A DNA stretch of 13,634 nucleotides from Thermocladium sp049965935. Its GTDB lineage: Archaea > Thermoproteota > Thermoprotei > Thermoproteales > Thermocladiaceae. The stretch covers positions 1 to 13,634 of the forward strand of contig JBMFVP010000047.1 in NCBI GenBank assembly GCA_049965935.1. The letters are read 5' to 3'. A program made the translations under genes and the position numbers. Positions 12,961-13,634 of this stretch are shown in pieces. Below the pieces are notes generated by a model. That model saw nothing but the letters and a program-made list of their open reading frames with translations, made no database searches and had not been told where the DNA came from. Position 1 is the stretch's first letter; the number at the start of each line of letters is the position of its first letter.

Positions 12961-13439
12961 CACTTACCACCACTGCTTCCTCCTGCTCCAGGCACCGCCT
13001 TCTTCTTCGCGACTCCAACGGTGCCGCCCAGTCTGCCAGTTGATCTAGTTCTCTGTCCTCTCACCTTAAGTCCCAAATTATGTCGAATGCCTCTCCATGT
13101 CCTGAGCTTTCTCTCCAGGTCTATATCCCTCCTCACGTATAGCAATAGATCGGCTCCTATTAGATGCATATCCTTGCCGGACTCAACATCCTTAGCTCGA
13201 TTGACGAACCATCGTGGCACTATAGATGATACGTTATTGACGGCCCACTCAAGCTTCTTTAGTTGCTCGTCGTTTAAGGAACCAAGCTTCTGACTGGGAT
13301 CTATTCCTAGATATCGACAAATGGCTACCCCCGTTGCGATCCCTATTCCCTTTATCCTCGCTATAGCATATAGTGTGGACTTCTTACCGTTAAGGTCCGT
13401 ATTGCCTATACGTATAATCTCCCTAACGCTACTCGACAT
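12960..13439 (-). CDS. rps13: 30S ribosomal protein uS13
   Basis: This 159-aa protein, in the small-subunit head, contacts the P-site tRNA and the large subunit. It has the archaeal uS13 N-terminus (IIRIGNTDLNGKKSTLYAIARIKGIG), a helical middle with a helix-two-turn-helix at about 20-60, and the hallmark GIRHNLGLKVRGQRTRSTGR near 117-136, followed by a Gly/Ser-rich basic tail. ATG 13439 is 28-29 bases after the TATA box at 13464-13471, so uS13 heads the operon uS13-uS4-uS9 and its mRNA is probably leaderless. Confidence 0.97.
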   Translation of the reverse strand: MSSSVREIIRIGNTDLNGKKSTLYAIARIKGIGIATGVAICRYLGIDPSQKLGSLNDEQLKKLEWAVNNVSSIVPRWFVNRAKDVESGKDMHLIGADLLLYVRRDIDLERKLRTWRGIRHNLGLKVRGQRTRSTGRLGGTVGVAKKKAVPGAGGSSGGK

Positions 13440-13463
13440 CTAGAAGAATCTCGCAACTTAGGG

Positions 13464-13471
13464 TTTAAAAA
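13464..13471 (-). promoter_or_regulatory. TATA box of the ribosomal protein operon
   Basis: The minus strand reads TTTTTAAA, centred 28-29 bases before the uS13 ATG at 13439. Only about 35 bases separate it from the upstream coding sequence. Confidence 0.65.
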
Positions 13472-13505
13472 CAATGCTATTCCATTGAGGACTTACCGCA
13501 TGAAT

Positions 13506-13634
13506 TCACTTATCTCGTTGCCGCGGGACTTGCTCTATTAAGGCTCCATATATCTTCCCAAGGAGGTCATATAATTGATCTATTCTCTTGTTTGTTTCGT
13601 TTATTCTGTTGTTTAGGGTGTCGTTCATTGTTTC
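13506..13634 (-). CDS. C-terminal end of a coiled-coil protein, cut by the window edge
   Basis: An open frame on the minus strand enters from the right edge and ends at a TGA at 13508-13506, giving at least 42 residues. They include NDTLNNRINETNKRIDQLYD and LLGKIYGALIEQVPRQRDK. The Leu/Ile spacing (L, I, I, L, L, I) is heptad-like, as in a coiled coil ending in a short basic tail. The frame contains an ATG at 13628, so it could be a short protein starting there, but it is also open to the edge. The gene is on the same strand as the ribosomal operon and ends about 67 bases before its start codon. Family unknown. Confidence 0.6.
   Translation of the reverse strand, partial: ETMNDTLNNRINETNKRIDQLYDLLGKIYGALIEQVPRQRDK

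Noticed and set aside
1..13634. CRISPR array or intact insertion sequence
   Set aside because: No regularly spaced repeats and no transposase or TnpB reading frame are visible in any frame.

Overview
The window reads as a chromosomal segment of a hyperthermophilic crenarchaeon of the Thermoproteales, most like the moderate-GC genera (Caldivirga, Vulcanisaeta, Thermocladium). This placement is an inference from the archaeal-type ribosomal proteins uS13, uS4 and uS9, a transcription factor B gene, a DGGGP-synthase-like UbiA enzyme, an Mrp/NBP35 ATPase and an archaeal tRNA-Leu. Promoter architecture supports it. Nearly every promoter-proximal gene has a TATA box centred about 24-30 bases before its start codon, so transcripts are probably leaderless. 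Two genes inside operons instead have clear Shine-Dalgarno-like sequences.

Layout from left to right. At 1-76 (-) is the 5' part of tRNA-Leu(CAG), divergent from an unrecognised 145-aa gene. At 777-1718 (+) is an aldo/keto reductase. From 1792 to 4587 lies a possible signalling group: a Roadblock/LC7 protein (-), a membrane-anchored Ser/Thr protein kinase (+) and a TPR protein (-), the last two sharing a CTAG at their stops. A GC-rich stretch resembling a decayed IS200/IS605 end sits between the Roadblock and kinase promoters. Next come a PLP aminotransferase (+) and a UbiA prenyltransferase (-), whose 3' ends overlap by 17 bases. An orphan helical protein (+) and an Mrp/NBP35 Fe-S carrier ATPase (-) converge.

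The right half is mostly minus strand. TFB, a HIT-fold protein lacking the middle His of its triad, and a small membrane-anchored protein form one tight operon (10269 to 8434). Upstream is a small integral membrane protein. A second aldo/keto reductase (+) faces the ribosomal operon uS13-uS4-uS9 (13439 to 11924). The right edge holds the C-terminus of a coiled-coil protein.

Several start codons here are set downstream of the longest possible ORF, because the longer ORF would begin inside or upstream of the TATA box. The clearest cases are the kinase (GTG 2483), the Roadblock protein (2169), the TPR protein (4587) and TFB (10269). The points most worth a second look are the Roadblock-kinase-TPR group, the HIT protein with an altered triad, a patch of near-identical DNA shared by the two aldo/keto reductases, repeat and palindrome elements in several promoters, and two intergenic stretches that could fold as structured RNA. 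No CRISPR array, rRNA or intact insertion sequence is present.
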